NCBI GenBank assembly: GCA_003560175.1 | Contig: PWIZ01000190.1 | Span: 1-8,185, forward strand | Source of the DNA: Halomonas sp. | GTDB taxonomy: Bacteria; Pseudomonadota; Gammaproteobacteria; Pseudomonadales; Halomonadaceae | DNA length: 8,185 nucleotides | Direction of reading: 5' to 3' | In this document: in pieces, positions 1 to 7,668 of the stretch | Layout of the letters: each line of letters opens with the position of its first letter | How positions within the stretch are numbered: the first letter of the stretch is position 1 | The notes under the pieces: model-generated | What the model was told of the DNA's origin: nothing | Databases searched by the model: none | What the model saw: the letters and a program-made list of their open reading frames with translations, nothing else | Made by a program: the position numbers and the translations under genes

Positions 1-512
1 AGCGTCTTCTCGACGCCTTCCTTGAGCGTCAGGTCCACCGCCGCACAGCCCTGACAGCCACCGCCGAAGGCCAGCACCGCCACCTGCTCCTCGGTGAGCT
101 GCACCAGCTTGATCTCGCCGCCGTGAGCGGCGAGGCCGGGGTTGATCTCACTATAGAGAATGTAGTTGATGCGGTCCTCCATGGGGCTGTCGGCGTTGAC
201 CTTGGGCATCTTGGCGTTGGGTGCCTTGATGGTCAGCTGGCCGCCCATGCGATCCTTGTTGAAGTCGACCACCGCCTCCTCGAGAAACGGCAGGCTGTTC
301 TTGTCCAGATGGACCGAGAGCTTGGGCAGTTCGAGGCGCTCGTCGGTGGGCTCCTCCTCACCGGGTCGGCAGTAGGCCAGGCAGGTCTCGGCATAAGGAG
401 TGCCGGGCTGGGTGATGAAGATGCGCACGGCGATACCCTCGACGTTCTGCTTTTCCAGCAGCTCGGCGAGGTAGTCCTGGGCGCTGTCGGTGATCTGAAT
501 GGGGTTGCTCAT
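1..512 (-). CDS. nfuA: Fe-S cluster carrier protein NfuA (partial, 3' end outside window)
   Basis: The first 170 codons on the minus strand read as NfuA, which receives [4Fe-4S] clusters and passes them to apo-proteins in the cytoplasm. The N-terminal half (about residues 1-95) is the degenerate A-type-carrier-like domain, starting [12 protein letters not shown]. The C-terminal half is the Nfu domain, with the segment [12 protein letters not shown] and the cluster-binding FGGGCQGC motif, whose cysteines are C153 and C156. From memory E. coli NfuA is 191 aa with C149/C152, so about 20-25 residues are missing beyond position 1. The start ATG (510-512) gives an N-terminus aligned with the family; its ribosome site is weak (GAGAA). 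The gene is divergent from metH with a 283-bp gap and has a good promoter at 587-615. No IscR-type site is obvious. Identity is secure because both domains and the CxxC are visible. Confidence 0.95.
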   Translation of the reverse strand, partial: MSNPIQITDSAQDYLAELLEKQNVEGIAVRIFITQPGTPYAETCLAYCRPGEEEPTDERLELPKLSVHLDKNSLPFLEEAVVDFNKDRMGGQLTIKAPNAKMPKVNADSPMEDRINYILYSEINPGLAAHGGEIKLVQLTEEQVAVLAFGGGCQGCAAVDLTLKEGVEKT

Positions 513-586
513 GGTGTTCTCGCTGGTCGGGCTGCGGCCGGGGACATTCCTTCGGCAGGCCGCGCGTCAGGGATTGGCTACCCACC

Positions 587-615
587 ATGGTAAGGCAGCG
601 GACCAGAACTGACAA
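587..615 (-). promoter_or_regulatory. Candidate sigma70 promoter of nfuA
   Basis: Read on the minus strand, TTGTCA (610-615, 5 of 6 matches to the -35 consensus) is followed after exactly 17 bp by TACCAT (587-592, 4 of 6 matches to the -10 consensus). Transcription would begin near position 580 and leave a leader of roughly 68 nt before the nfuA ATG. This is the best promoter-like pair in the divergent region. No experimental support is available; a chance match cannot be excluded. Confidence 0.5.
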
Positions 616-722
616 TCCCGAGTGAATTAGTTGGTCTTTATGCCACGACCTGCCCTTGAGCAGTGCCTTTTGGTAACATGACGCCATTTATGGCCGTCCC
701 TGATTGCAAGAACCGCGCAACA

Positions 723-759
723 GGCAGGAGACGCCCCGAGACGTCCCTGCGGCCCTGCC
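723..759 (+). promoter_or_regulatory. metH leader: tandem 10-bp repeat within a hairpin with a competing stem
   Basis: Two head-to-tail 10-bp units, GAGACGCCCC (728-737) and GAGACGTCCC (738-747), differ at one base. The same stretch folds: GCAGG (724-728) pairs with CCTGC (746-750) and, after one bulged A (729), GACG (730-733) pairs with CGTC (742-745) around an 8-nt loop. A mutually exclusive pairing, GGCAGG (723-728) with CCTGCC (754-759), is also possible. The element ends 36 nt before the metH ATG, so it would probably lie in the 5' leader. A regulatory role is inference; in GC-rich DNA such stems also arise by chance. Confidence 0.35.
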
Positions 760-795
760 CCTGGATGAGAATTCTGCTGGAGACAAGACCTGCCC

Positions 796-3700
796 ATGGC
801 CGCCCTTCCCACCACCCAGACCGCTACCCTGATCGACAGTCTCAATGAGCGGATTCTCATGCTCGATGGAGGCATGGGCACCATGCTCCAGAATGCCGGC
901 CTGTCCGAAGCCGATTTCCGCGGTGACCGCTTCATCGACTGGCCCTCCGACCTCAAGGGTAACAATGACCTGCTGGTGCTCACCTGCCCCGAGCTGGTGA
1001 CGCGCATTCATCGCGAGTACCTCGAGGCCGGCGCCGACATCGTCGAGACCAACACCTTCAACAGCACTCGCCTTTCCCAGGCCGACTACGGCATGGAAGC
1101 GCTGGTGATCGAGCTCAACCGCGAGGCCGCCCTCCTGGCCCGCCGGGTGTGTGATGCCGTAGCCGCGGAAACCGGCGTGCCGCGCTACGTCGCCGGGGTG
1201 CTGGGCCCTACCTCGCGCACCGCCTCGCTCTCACCGGATGTCAACGACCCGTCAAAACGCAACGTCACCTTCGATGCGCTCCGCGAGAACTACTACGAGG
1301 CCGCCGAAGCGCTGATCGAGGGTGGCAGCGATCTGATCATGATCGAGACCATTTTCGACACGCTCAACGCCAAGGCGGCGATCTACGCCCTGGAGGAGCT
1401 CTTCGAGGACCGGGGCGAGCGCCTGCCGGTGATGATCTCCGGCACCATCACCGACGCCTCCGGCCGCACTCTCTCCGGCCAGACCACCGAGGCATTCTGG
1501 AATTCTGTCCGTCACGCTCGGCCGCTTAGCGTTGGCCTCAACTGTGCGCTGGGGGCCGAGGAGCTGCGACCCTACGTGGTGGAGCTGTCCACCAAGGCGG
1601 ACACCTTCGTCTCCGCTCACCCCAACGCCGGCCTGCCCAACGAGTTCGGCGAGTACGATCAGACTCCCGAAGAGATGGCGGCCATCGTTGGCGAGTTCGC
1701 CGAGAGCGGCCTGGTCAACATCATCGGCGGCTGCTGCGGCAGCACTCCGGAACATATCGCGGCCATCCATCGCGCAATCCAGGGGTTGGCGCCGCGCCGG
1801 GTCCCGGAGATCCCCAGAGCCTGTCGCCTGTCGGGCCTGGAGCCCTTCAACCTGGGTGTCGATTCGCTGTTCGTCAACGTCGGCGAGCGCACCAATGTGA
1901 CCGGCTCGGCACGCTTCAAGCGCCTGATCGTGGAGGAGGACTTCACCACCGCCCTGGAGGTGGCCCTCGAACAGGTGGAGAACGGCGCCCAGATCATCGA
2001 CATCAACATGGATGAAGGGATGCTGGAGTCCCAGGAGGCCATGGTGCGCTTCCTGAACCTGATCGCCGGCGAGCCCGATATCGCCCGGGTACCGATCATG
2101 ATCGACTCCTCCAAGTGGGAGATCATCGAAGCGGGGTTGAAGTGCGTGCAGGGCAAGGCGGTGGTCAACTCGATCTCCATGAAGGAGGGGGAAGAGGCCT
2201 TCCGCGAGCAGGCGACCATCTGCCGTCGCCACGGCGCCGCCGTGGTGGTCATGGCCTTCGACGAGGCGGGTCAGGCCGACACCTTCGCGCGCAAGACCGA
2301 GATCTGCCAGAGAGCCTACCGGCTGCTGGTGGACGAGATCGGCTTTCCGGCGGAAGACATCATCTTCGATCCCAACATCTTCGCCATTGCCACCGGCATC
2401 GAGGAGCACGACAACTACGCGGTGGATTTCATCGATGCCACGCGCTGGATCCGCGAGCACCTTCCCTATGCCCTGGTCTCGGGAGGGGTTTCCAACGTCT
2501 CCTTCTCCTTTCGCGGCAACAACCCGGTGCGCGAGGCGATCCATTCGGTATTTCTCTACCACGCCATCCGCGCGGGACTGAGCATGGGCATCGTCAACGC
2601 CGGCCAGCTGGCGGTCTACGATGACCTGCCGGAGGAGCTGCGCGAGGCGGTCGAGGACGTGGTGCTCAATCGCCGCAGCGACAGCACCGAGCGACTGGTG
2701 GACCTCGCCGACAAGTACAAGGGCGATGGTTCGGGGCCGGCCAGGAAGGAGGACCTGGAATGGCGCTCCTGGCCGGTCAACCAGCGCATCCAACATGCCC
2801 TGGTCAAGGGGGTGACGGTCTACATCGTGGAGGATACCGAGGAGGCACGCACCGCCGCGACCCGCCCCATCGAAGTGATCGAAGGGCCGCTGATGGACGG
2901 CATGAATGTGGTGGGCGATCTGTTCGGCGCCGGCAAGATGTTCCTGCCCCAGGTGGTCAAGTCGGCCCGGGTCATGAAGCAGGCGGTGGCCTATCTGATT
3001 CCCTATATCGAAGCGGAGAAGAGCGAGCTTACTCAGGCCAAGGGGAAGATCGTCATGGCCACGGTGAAGGGCGACGTTCACGATATCGGCAAGAACATCG
3101 TTGGCGTGGTCCTGCAGTGCAATAACTACGAGGTGATCGACCTCGGTGTGATGGTGCCCGCGGAGAAGATCCTGCAGACCGCCCGGGAGGTCAACGCCGA
3201 CATCATCGGCCTCTCCGGCCTGATCACACCGTCGCTGGACGAGATGGTCCACGTGGCCAGGGAGATGCAGCGCCAGGGCTTCCATCTGCCGCTGCTGATC
3301 GGGGGGGCCACCACCTCCAAGGCGCATACCGCGGTCAAGATCGAGCCCGGCTACGAGCATCCGGTGATCTATGTCACCGATGCTTCCCGCGCCGTGGGCG
3401 TGGCCGGCAAGCTGCTCTCTCCCAGCCTCAAGGAGGCCTATGTGGCGGAGATTCGCGGCGAGTATGAGCAGGTCCGGGAGCGCAACGCCAGGCGGCGGCC
3501 CAAGGCCGCCGACCTCAGCTATGCCGAGGCCCGTGCGCGCAAGTTTGTCATCGACTGGACGAGCTATACCCCGCCGCGGCCGGCCATCACGGGCCTCCAG
3601 GTGTTCGAGGATTACGACCTCGCCGAACTCGTCGAGCGCATCGACTGGACGCCCTTCTTCATGAGCTGGCAGCTGGCGGGCAAGTATCCGAAGATCCTCG

Positions 3701-4497
3701 ATGACAAGGTGGTCGGGGAGGCGGCACGCAACCTCTTCCGCGACGCCCAGGCGATGCTCGCCAAGCTGATCGACGAGAAGCGGGTGCAGGCACGCGGCGT
3801 CGTCGGCATCTGGCCGGCCAACAGCGTCGACGACGACGTCATCGAGGTCTACGCCGACGAGTCGCGACAGGAAGTGATCGAACGACTGCACCACATCCGC
3901 CAGCAGTCGACGAAGAATCGCGACGGGGTCTGCTACAGCCTGGCCGATTTCATCGCGCCCAAGGAGAGCGGCAAGCCCGACTGGATCGGCGGCTTTGCGG
4001 TCACCGCTGGCCACGGCGTCGAGGAGCTGGCCGATCACTACAAGGCCGCCGGCGACGACTACAACGCTATCCTCGTTCAGGCCCTTACCGACCGCCTCGC
4101 CGAGGCCTTCGCCGAGCGCATGCACGAGCGGGTACGCAAGGAGTCCTGGGGCTATGTGCCGGAAGAGTCCCTGGACAACGACGCGCTGATCGCCGAGAAA
4201 TATCAGGGCATCCGCCCTGCACCCGGTTACCCGGCCTGCCCGGACCACACCGAGAAGGCCACCCTGTTCCGGCTGCTTGACGCCGAGACCAACAGCGGCC
4301 TGACCCTCACCGAGAGCTTTGCCATGTGGCCGGCGGCGGCGGTGGCCGGATGGTTCTTCTCGCATCCACAGTCGAAGTACTTCGCCACCGGCAAGATCAC
4401 CCGGGACCAGGTCGAGGCGCTGGCAGAGCGCAAGGGCATGGCGCTAGAGGAGATGGAGCGCTGGCTCTCGCCAGTACTCTCCTACGACCCGGCCTGA
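796..4497 (+). CDS. metH: Cobalamin-dependent methionine synthase (5-methyltetrahydrofolate-homocysteine methyltransferase)
   Basis: MetH transfers the methyl group of 5-methyl-THF to homocysteine via cob(I)alamin in the cytoplasm, making methionine and THF. At 1233 aa it is full length (E. coli 1227 aa) with all four modules in order. The homocysteine/zinc domain (about 1-350) has LDGGMGTM and zinc ligands C250, C313 and C314 (GGCCGS). The pterin-binding domain (about 355-645) has [12 protein letters not shown] and [11 protein letters not shown]. The B12 cap and Rossmann domain (about 650-900) has GDVHDIG, where H762 is the lower axial cobalt ligand. The SAM reactivation domain (about 905-1233) has D950, R1140 ([12 protein letters not shown]) and Y1195, at the places of E. 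coli D946, R1134 and Y1189. ATG 796 aligns with the family; an in-frame TGA at 766-768 limits extension. GGAG at 779-782 is 13 nt from the ATG, farther than usual. All catalytic positions I could check are intact. Confidence 0.98.
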   Translation: MAALPTTQTATLIDSLNERILMLDGGMGTMLQNAGLSEADFRGDRFIDWPSDLKGNNDLLVLTCPELVTRIHREYLEAGADIVETNTFNSTRLSQADYGMEALVIELNREAALLARRVCDAVAAETGVPRYVAGVLGPTSRTASLSPDVNDPSKRNVTFDALRENYYEAAEALIEGGSDLIMIETIFDTLNAKAAIYALEELFEDRGERLPVMISGTITDASGRTLSGQTTEAFWNSVRHARPLSVGLNCALGAEELRPYVVELSTKADTFVSAHPNAGLPNEFGEYDQTPEEMAAIVGEFAESGLVNIIGGCCGSTPEHIAAIHRAIQGLAPRRVPEIPRACRLSGLEPFNLGVDSLFVNVGERTNVTGSARFKRLIVEEDFTTALEVALEQVENGAQIIDINMDEGMLESQEAMVRFLNLIAGEPDIARVPIMIDSSKWEIIEAGLKCVQGKAVVNSISMKEGEEAFREQATICRRHGAAVVVMAFDEAGQADTFARKTEICQRAYRLLVDEIGFPAEDIIFDPNIFAIATGIEEHDNYAVDFIDATRWIREHLPYALVSGGVSNVSFSFRGNNPVREAIHSVFLYHAIRAGLSMGIVNAGQLAVYDDLPEELREAVEDVVLNRRSDSTERLVDLADKYKGDGSGPARKEDLEWRSWPVNQRIQHALVKGVTVYIVEDTEEARTAATRPIEVIEGPLMDGMNVVGDLFGAGKMFLPQVVKSARVMKQAVAYLIPYIEAEKSELTQAKGKIVMATVKGDVHDIGKNIVGVVLQCNNYEVIDLGVMVPAEKILQTAREVNADIIGLSGLITPSLDEMVHVAREMQRQGFHLPLLIGGATTSKAHTAVKIEPGYEHPVIYVTDASRAVGVAGKLLSPSLKEAYVAEIRGEYEQVRERNARRRPKAADLSYAEARARKFVIDWTSYTPPRPAITGLQVFEDYDLAELVERIDWTPFFMSWQLAGKYPKILDDKVVGEAARNLFRDAQAMLAKLIDEKRVQARGVVGIWPANSVDDDVIEVYADESRQEVIERLHHIRQQSTKNRDGVCYSLADFIAPKESGKPDWIGGFAVTAGHGVEELADHYKAAGDDYNAILVQALTDRLAEAFAERMHERVRKESWGYVPEESLDNDALIAEKYQGIRPAPGYPACPDHTEKATLFRLLDAETNSGLTLTESFAMWPAAAVAGWFFSHPQSKYFATGKITRDQVEALAERKGMALEEMERWLSPVLSYDPA

Positions 4498-4547
4498 CCG
4501 ACCTCGCCAGAGGGCTCGCCCTGCGGGCCCTGACTCGATGGACGCCC

Positions 4548-5879
4548 ATGCTGCTGCCCGACCCCATTCGACGCCAGACGATCCTGCGTCTCGCCCTGCC
4601 GATCATCGCCGGCATGCTTTCCCAGAGCCTGATCAACCTGATCGATGCCGCCATGGTGGGGTCCCTGGGCGAGGTGCCACTGGCCGGCGTCGGCATTGGC
4701 GGCTATGCGATGTTCCTGATCACCGCCCTGGTGTTCGGGCTCTCCTCCGGCGTCCAGGCCCAGACTGCTCGGCGCCACGGCGAGGAAGCCTGGGATCGGC
4801 GTGCCGTGCCGTTGAACGCGGGCCTGGTGATCGCCGTCATCTCGTCACTGCCCATCACGGCGCTCTGCCTGTGGCAGGCGCCCCGCCTGCTGGCGCTGAT
4901 CAATCAGGATCCCGCGGTGAACACGGTGGCAGTGGAGTACTTTCGCTGGCGGGTGCTGTCCCTGGTAGCCGTGGCGATGATCTTCTGTTTCCGCGGGTAC
5001 TGGAACGGCATCCAGCAGACCGGCATCTACCTGCGCATCATCCTGGCGATGCATGCCATCAACGTGGCGGCCAGCCTGGTGCTGATCTTCGGCTACCTGG
5101 GACTGCCCGCCATGGGGGCGGCTGGCGCCGGTGCCGGCACCAGCCTGTCGCTGTTTTCCGGTCTCGCCATCTGGGCGGTGCTTAGCGCTCGTCATGCCGC
5201 CGCCAGCGGCTTTCTCGGTGGCTTCCCGAGGCGGCTTACCTTCGCTACCACCCTCCGCCTGGCCACGCCTCATTCCTTCCAGCAATTGTGGTTCGCCGCC
5301 GGCTACGCCGTACTGTTCTGGATTCTCGGCCAGATCGATACCTCGAGCGTCGCCGTGGGTCACGTGCTGGTCAACCTCTCGCTGCTGTTAATTCTGCCAG
5401 GCGTGGGGTTGGGCATGGCGGCGATGAGCCTGGTCGGTCAGGCGCTGGGACGGGAGGCCCCCGGCGATGCCCATCGCTGGGGCTGGGAGGTGGTTCATCT
5501 GGCCTGGCTCTGCCTGGCGGCCCTGGCGCTGCCCATGGCGCTGTTTCCCGAGGCGGTGCTGGGGATCTTCCTTCACGACCCGGCGCTCGTCGACCTGGGC
5601 CGGGTGCCCCTGCGACTCACGGCGCTGATGATCGTGCTGGATGCTACTGCACTGGTGTTAGCCCAGGCGCTGCTCGGTGCCGGTGCCAATCGCACTGTGA
5701 TGACCACGACACTGAGCCTGCAATGGCTGGTGTTCCTGCCGCTGGCCTGGTGGATCGGCGTAGGCCTGGAGCAGGGATTGCTCGGCATCTGGTGGGCCCA
5801 ACTCGGCTATCGCTGCCTCAACTCCGCCTGGTTTGCCATCATCTGGCAGCGACGCCGCTGGCTGCGCCTTCAAGTGTGA
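4548..5879 (+). CDS. MATE family efflux transporter (NorM/DinF-like)
   Basis: This 443-aa, very hydrophobic inner-membrane protein matches the MATE family, cation (Na+ or H+)-coupled antiporters that usually export drugs or cationic metabolites. The internal duplication typical of MATE proteins is visible. Half one has RLALPII (P18), IDAAMVGSLG (residues 32-41, with D33) and GLSSGVQAQTARRHGEEA (64-81). Half two has LRLATPHSFQQ (P241), GQIDTSSVAVGHV (261-273) and GVGLGMAAMSLVGQALGREA (285-304). About twelve membrane segments are readable, and the C-terminus is basic (WQRRRWLR). The start is placed at ATG 4548 because LLPDPIRRQTILRLALP looks like a normal N-terminus; its ribosome site is weak (GGA at 4540-4542). 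Upstream in frame there is only CTG (4521, preceded by AGAGGG). It begins 50 bp after metH on the same strand with no clear terminator between, so cotranscription is plausible. Substrate unknown; subfamily not assigned. Confidence 0.93.
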   Translation: MLLPDPIRRQTILRLALPIIAGMLSQSLINLIDAAMVGSLGEVPLAGVGIGGYAMFLITALVFGLSSGVQAQTARRHGEEAWDRRAVPLNAGLVIAVISSLPITALCLWQAPRLLALINQDPAVNTVAVEYFRWRVLSLVAVAMIFCFRGYWNGIQQTGIYLRIILAMHAINVAASLVLIFGYLGLPAMGAAGAGAGTSLSLFSGLAIWAVLSARHAAASGFLGGFPRRLTFATTLRLATPHSFQQLWFAAGYAVLFWILGQIDTSSVAVGHVLVNLSLLLILPGVGLGMAAMSLVGQALGREAPGDAHRWGWEVVHLAWLCLAALALPMALFPEAVLGIFLHDPALVDLGRVPLRLTALMIVLDATALVLAQALLGAGANRTVMTTTLSLQWLVFLPLAWWIGVGLEQGLLGIWWAQLGYRCLNSAWFAIIWQRRRWLRLQV

Positions 5880-5889
5880 CTCGCGCCCC

Positions 5890-5916
5890 CCAGCAAAGGC
5901 TGGTAATTACTTTTTG
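5890..5916 (+). terminator. Weak Rho-independent terminator after the MATE gene
   Basis: CCAGC (5890-5894) and GCTGG (5899-5903) form a 5-bp stem around the loop AAAG, 10 bp after the transporter stop codon. The T-rich run that follows (5904-5916) is interrupted by A and C before five consecutive Ts at 5911-5915. The short stem and imperfect tract suggest partial termination at best. Location between two same-strand genes supports the call. Confidence 0.4.
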
Positions 5917-5933
5917 CATAAAAACTATAAGCA

Positions 5934-5954
5934 TTTATTCTTTCCAAGAATAAA
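5934..5954. promoter_or_regulatory. 21-bp perfect palindrome, candidate LysR-type (CysB) operator of cysI
   Basis: TTTATTCTT (5934-5942) and AAGAATAAA (5946-5954) are exact reverse complements separated by TCC. The core ATTC-N7-GAAT contains the T-N11-A spacing typical of LysR-type regulator sites. CysB, a LysR-family activator, controls sulfite reductase genes in other gammaproteobacteria, so CysB is the obvious candidate ligand; that is inference, since no regulator gene is in the window. The palindrome ends 61 bp before the cysI start and lies in an AT-rich island (about 20% GC over 5904-5954) in otherwise GC-rich DNA. Confidence 0.55.
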
Positions 5955-5970
5955 GCGCGGCGGGTATGGT
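5942..5970 (+). promoter_or_regulatory. Possible activator-dependent cysI promoter
   Basis: TTCCAA (5942-5947, 3 of 6 to the -35 consensus) is 17 bp from TATGGT (5965-5970, 4 of 6 to the -10 consensus). The poor -35 overlaps the 21-bp palindrome, the arrangement expected where a bound activator compensates for a weak -35. The start would be near 5977. An alternative -10, TATAAG (5926-5931), has no good -35 and would place the palindrome just downstream of the start, implying repression instead. I cannot decide between them from sequence. Confidence 0.3.
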
Positions 5971-6015
5971 GCCCCTACAGGAACCGCCACCCTTCACTGC
6001 AGCAGGAACGGCTGA

Positions 6016-7668
6016 ATGTACCGCTACGACATCCACGACCAGACCCTCGTCAATGAACGCGTCGACCAGTTCCGCGACCAGATGGAGCGCTATCTGGCCG
6101 GCCGGATCAGCGAGGAGGAGTTCCTTCCGCTACGCGTGCAGAACGGGCTCTACGTCCAGCGTCACGCCCCCATGCTGCGTATCGCCATCCCCTACGGCAT
6201 GCTGACCTCCCGTCAGCTGCACAAACTTGGCGATCTGGCCCGGGACTACGACCGCGGCTACGGCCATTTCACCACCCGCACCAACCTACAGCTGAACTGG
6301 CCGAAACTCGAGACCGTGCCGGACATGCTGGAGGAGCTTGCCAGCGTGCAGATGCACGCGATTCAGACCAGCGGCAACGACATCCGCAATACCACCACTG
6401 ACCAGTTCGCCGGCGTGGCCGATGACGAAGAGGTCGACCCGCGGCCCTGGTGCGAACTGATCCGCCAGTGGTCGACCTTCCACCCGGAGTTCGCCTACCT
6501 GCCGCGCAAGTTCAAGATTGCCGTGACCGGCGCCACCGAGGATCGCGCGGCCATCCAGGTTCACGACGTAGGTCTGCGCCTGTGGCGCGACAACCATGGC
6601 GAGGTGCGGGTCAAGGTGTTGGCCGGCGGCGGCCTGGGCCGAACGCCGATGATCGGCGATGTGGTCCGTGAAGACCTGCCCTGGCGGCACCTGCTGACCT
6701 CCCTGGAAGCCCTGGTGCGAGTCTATAACCAGTTCGGCCGCCGCGATAACAAGTTCAAGGCGCGCATCAAGATCCTGGTCAAGGCGTTGGGTATCGAGGA
6801 GTTCCGTCGTCGGGTTGACGCCGAGTGGGCCCACCTCAAGGACGGCCCCCAGACGCTGACAACGGAGACCGTCGATGCAGTCGCCGGTCACTTCGTCGAT
6901 CCCGAACGGCGCGCGGTAGACGAAGCGGCCATTGCCGAGTTCGAACGCCTGCGAGTCGAGGAGCGCGCCTTCGCCCGCTTCGTCACCAACAATGTCTCTG
7001 GTCATAAGGTGCCCGGCTACAAGGCGGTAACCCTGTCGTTGAAGCGCGCCAGTCAGTCACCGGGCGACGTCACCTGGGAGCAGATGCACCAGATCGCCGA
7101 TCTTGCCGACGAATACAGCTTCGGCGAACTGCGTGTCACCCACGAACAGAATCTGGTGCTCTCCGACGTCCCCGTCGATCGCCTGCACGAGCTGTGGCAG
7201 CGCCTCGAAGAGATCGGCCTGGCCAACCCCACCGTGGGCACCCTGGCCGACCTGATCTGCTGCCCCGGCGGCGACTACTGCGCCCTGGCCAATGCCAAGT
7301 CGATCCCCGTCGCCCACGCCATTCAGGAGCGCTTCGAGGATCTCGATTTCCTCTACGACCTGGGGCCGCTGGAGCTCAACATCTCGGGCTGCATGAACGC
7401 CTGCGGTCACCACCACGTGGGACACATCGGTATCCTCGGCGTCGACAAGAAGGGCGAGGAGTGGTACCAGATTTCGCTCGGCGGCGCCCAGGGCAATACC
7501 GCTTCCCTGGGCAAGATCCTCGGTCCTTCATTCAGCCGCGAGAGCGTACCTGAGGTGATCGACAAGGTGCTTCAGGTTTACGTCGGCGAGCGCAGCGACG
7601 GCGAGACCTTCCTCGACACCTACCGCCGTATCGGCCTCAAACCCTTCAAGGAGCGGGTCTATGCCTGA
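6016..7668 (+). CDS. cysI: Sulfite reductase hemoprotein, beta component (siroheme/[4Fe-4S])
   Basis: CysI carries out the six-electron reduction of sulfite to sulfide in cytoplasmic sulfate assimilation. The 550-aa protein has the duplicated ferredoxin-like and sulfite/nitrite reductase domains of this family. The [4Fe-4S]/siroheme ligands follow C-X5-C-Xn-C-X3-C: C416 and C422 (CCPGGDYC), C459 and C463 (GCMNACGHHHVGHIG). The anion-binding basic residues expected for sulfite reductases appear as R88 (TTRTNLQLNW), R124 (NDIRNTTTDQF), K165 and K167 (LPRKFKIAVTG); I matched these to E. coli R83, R153, K215 and K217 by motif. The ATG has AGGA (6004-6007) 8 nt upstream. By eye it is closest to the Pseudomonas-type CysI. 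No cysJ flavoprotein gene is adjacent, so the electron donor is not evident. A nitrite reductase role is less likely given the DUF934 partner. The downstream gene overlaps by 8 bp. Confidence 0.95.
   Translation: MYRYDIHDQTLVNERVDQFRDQMERYLAGRISEEEFLPLRVQNGLYVQRHAPMLRIAIPYGMLTSRQLHKLGDLARDYDRGYGHFTTRTNLQLNWPKLETVPDMLEELASVQMHAIQTSGNDIRNTTTDQFAGVADDEEVDPRPWCELIRQWSTFHPEFAYLPRKFKIAVTGATEDRAAIQVHDVGLRLWRDNHGEVRVKVLAGGGLGRTPMIGDVVREDLPWRHLLTSLEALVRVYNQFGRRDNKFKARIKILVKALGIEEFRRRVDAEWAHLKDGPQTLTTETVDAVAGHFVDPERRAVDEAAIAEFERLRVEERAFARFVTNNVSGHKVPGYKAVTLSLKRASQSPGDVTWEQMHQIADLADEYSFGELRVTHEQNLVLSDVPVDRLHELWQRLEEIGLANPTVGTLADLICCPGGDYCALANAKSIPVAHAIQERFEDLDFLYDLGPLELNISGCMNACGHHHVGHIGILGVDKKGEEWYQISLGGAQGNTASLGKILGPSFSRESVPEVIDKVLQVYVGERSDGETFLDTYRRIGLKPFKERVYA

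Larger units (their letters stand above)
513..795. other. Divergent nfuA-metH intergenic region (283 bp)
   Basis: No credible gene is visible here. On the nfuA side it holds the TTGTCA-N17-TACCAT promoter. On the metH side I looked for a promoter and found only isolated half-matches (for example TTGAGC at 656-661 and TAACAT at 674-679, only 12 bp apart), so the metH promoter is undefined. A structured, repeat-containing leader lies at 723-759. I compared the region by eye with what I remember of SAH, SAM and cobalamin riboswitch cores and found no convincing match. Confidence 0.6.

Noticed and set aside
511..547. Twelve-codon upstream reading frame in the nfuA leader (minus strand), its TGA overlapping the nfuA ATG.
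   Set aside because: Its purine-rich GAAGGA is directly adjacent to the ATG, too close for a working ribosome site, and short frames of this kind are common by chance.
123..593. Open frame of 156 codons on the plus strand over nfuA.
   Set aside because: It is antisense to the clear NfuA reading frame and shows no recognisable domain.
739..746. AGACGTCC, a 7 of 8 match to the MetJ met box AGACGTCT.
   Set aside because: MetJ needs at least two contiguous 8-bp boxes. The neighbouring 8-bp registers match poorly (3 of 8), and the second similar unit is offset by 10 bp rather than 8. MetJ is also, as far as I recall, absent from the Pseudomonas/Halomonas lineage.
723..747. Resemblance of CAGGAGAC near the metH start to the 3' end of cobalamin riboswitches.
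   Set aside because: Only this short segment matches. The other conserved parts of the cobalamin aptamer, including the GCCACTG box and the upstream core, are not found in the region before it.
1252..4365. Very long open frame (1037 codons) on the minus strand, antisense to metH.
   Set aside because: The plus strand encodes an unmistakable, full-length MetH. Strong GC third-position bias removes stop codons from an antisense frame, and the translation is a low-complexity, His/Asp/Leu/Gly-rich sequence without recognisable domains.
4508..4534. GC-rich inverted repeats between metH and the MATE gene as a possible terminator.
   Set aside because: Stems are only about 4 bp in several competing registers, and no T-tract follows.
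4538..5185. Open frame of 215 codons on the plus strand starting 10 bp before the MATE ATG.
   Set aside because: It overlaps the MATE gene in another frame; the translation is Arg/Gly/Pro-rich, typical of out-of-frame reading of GC-rich DNA, while the MATE frame has family motifs throughout.
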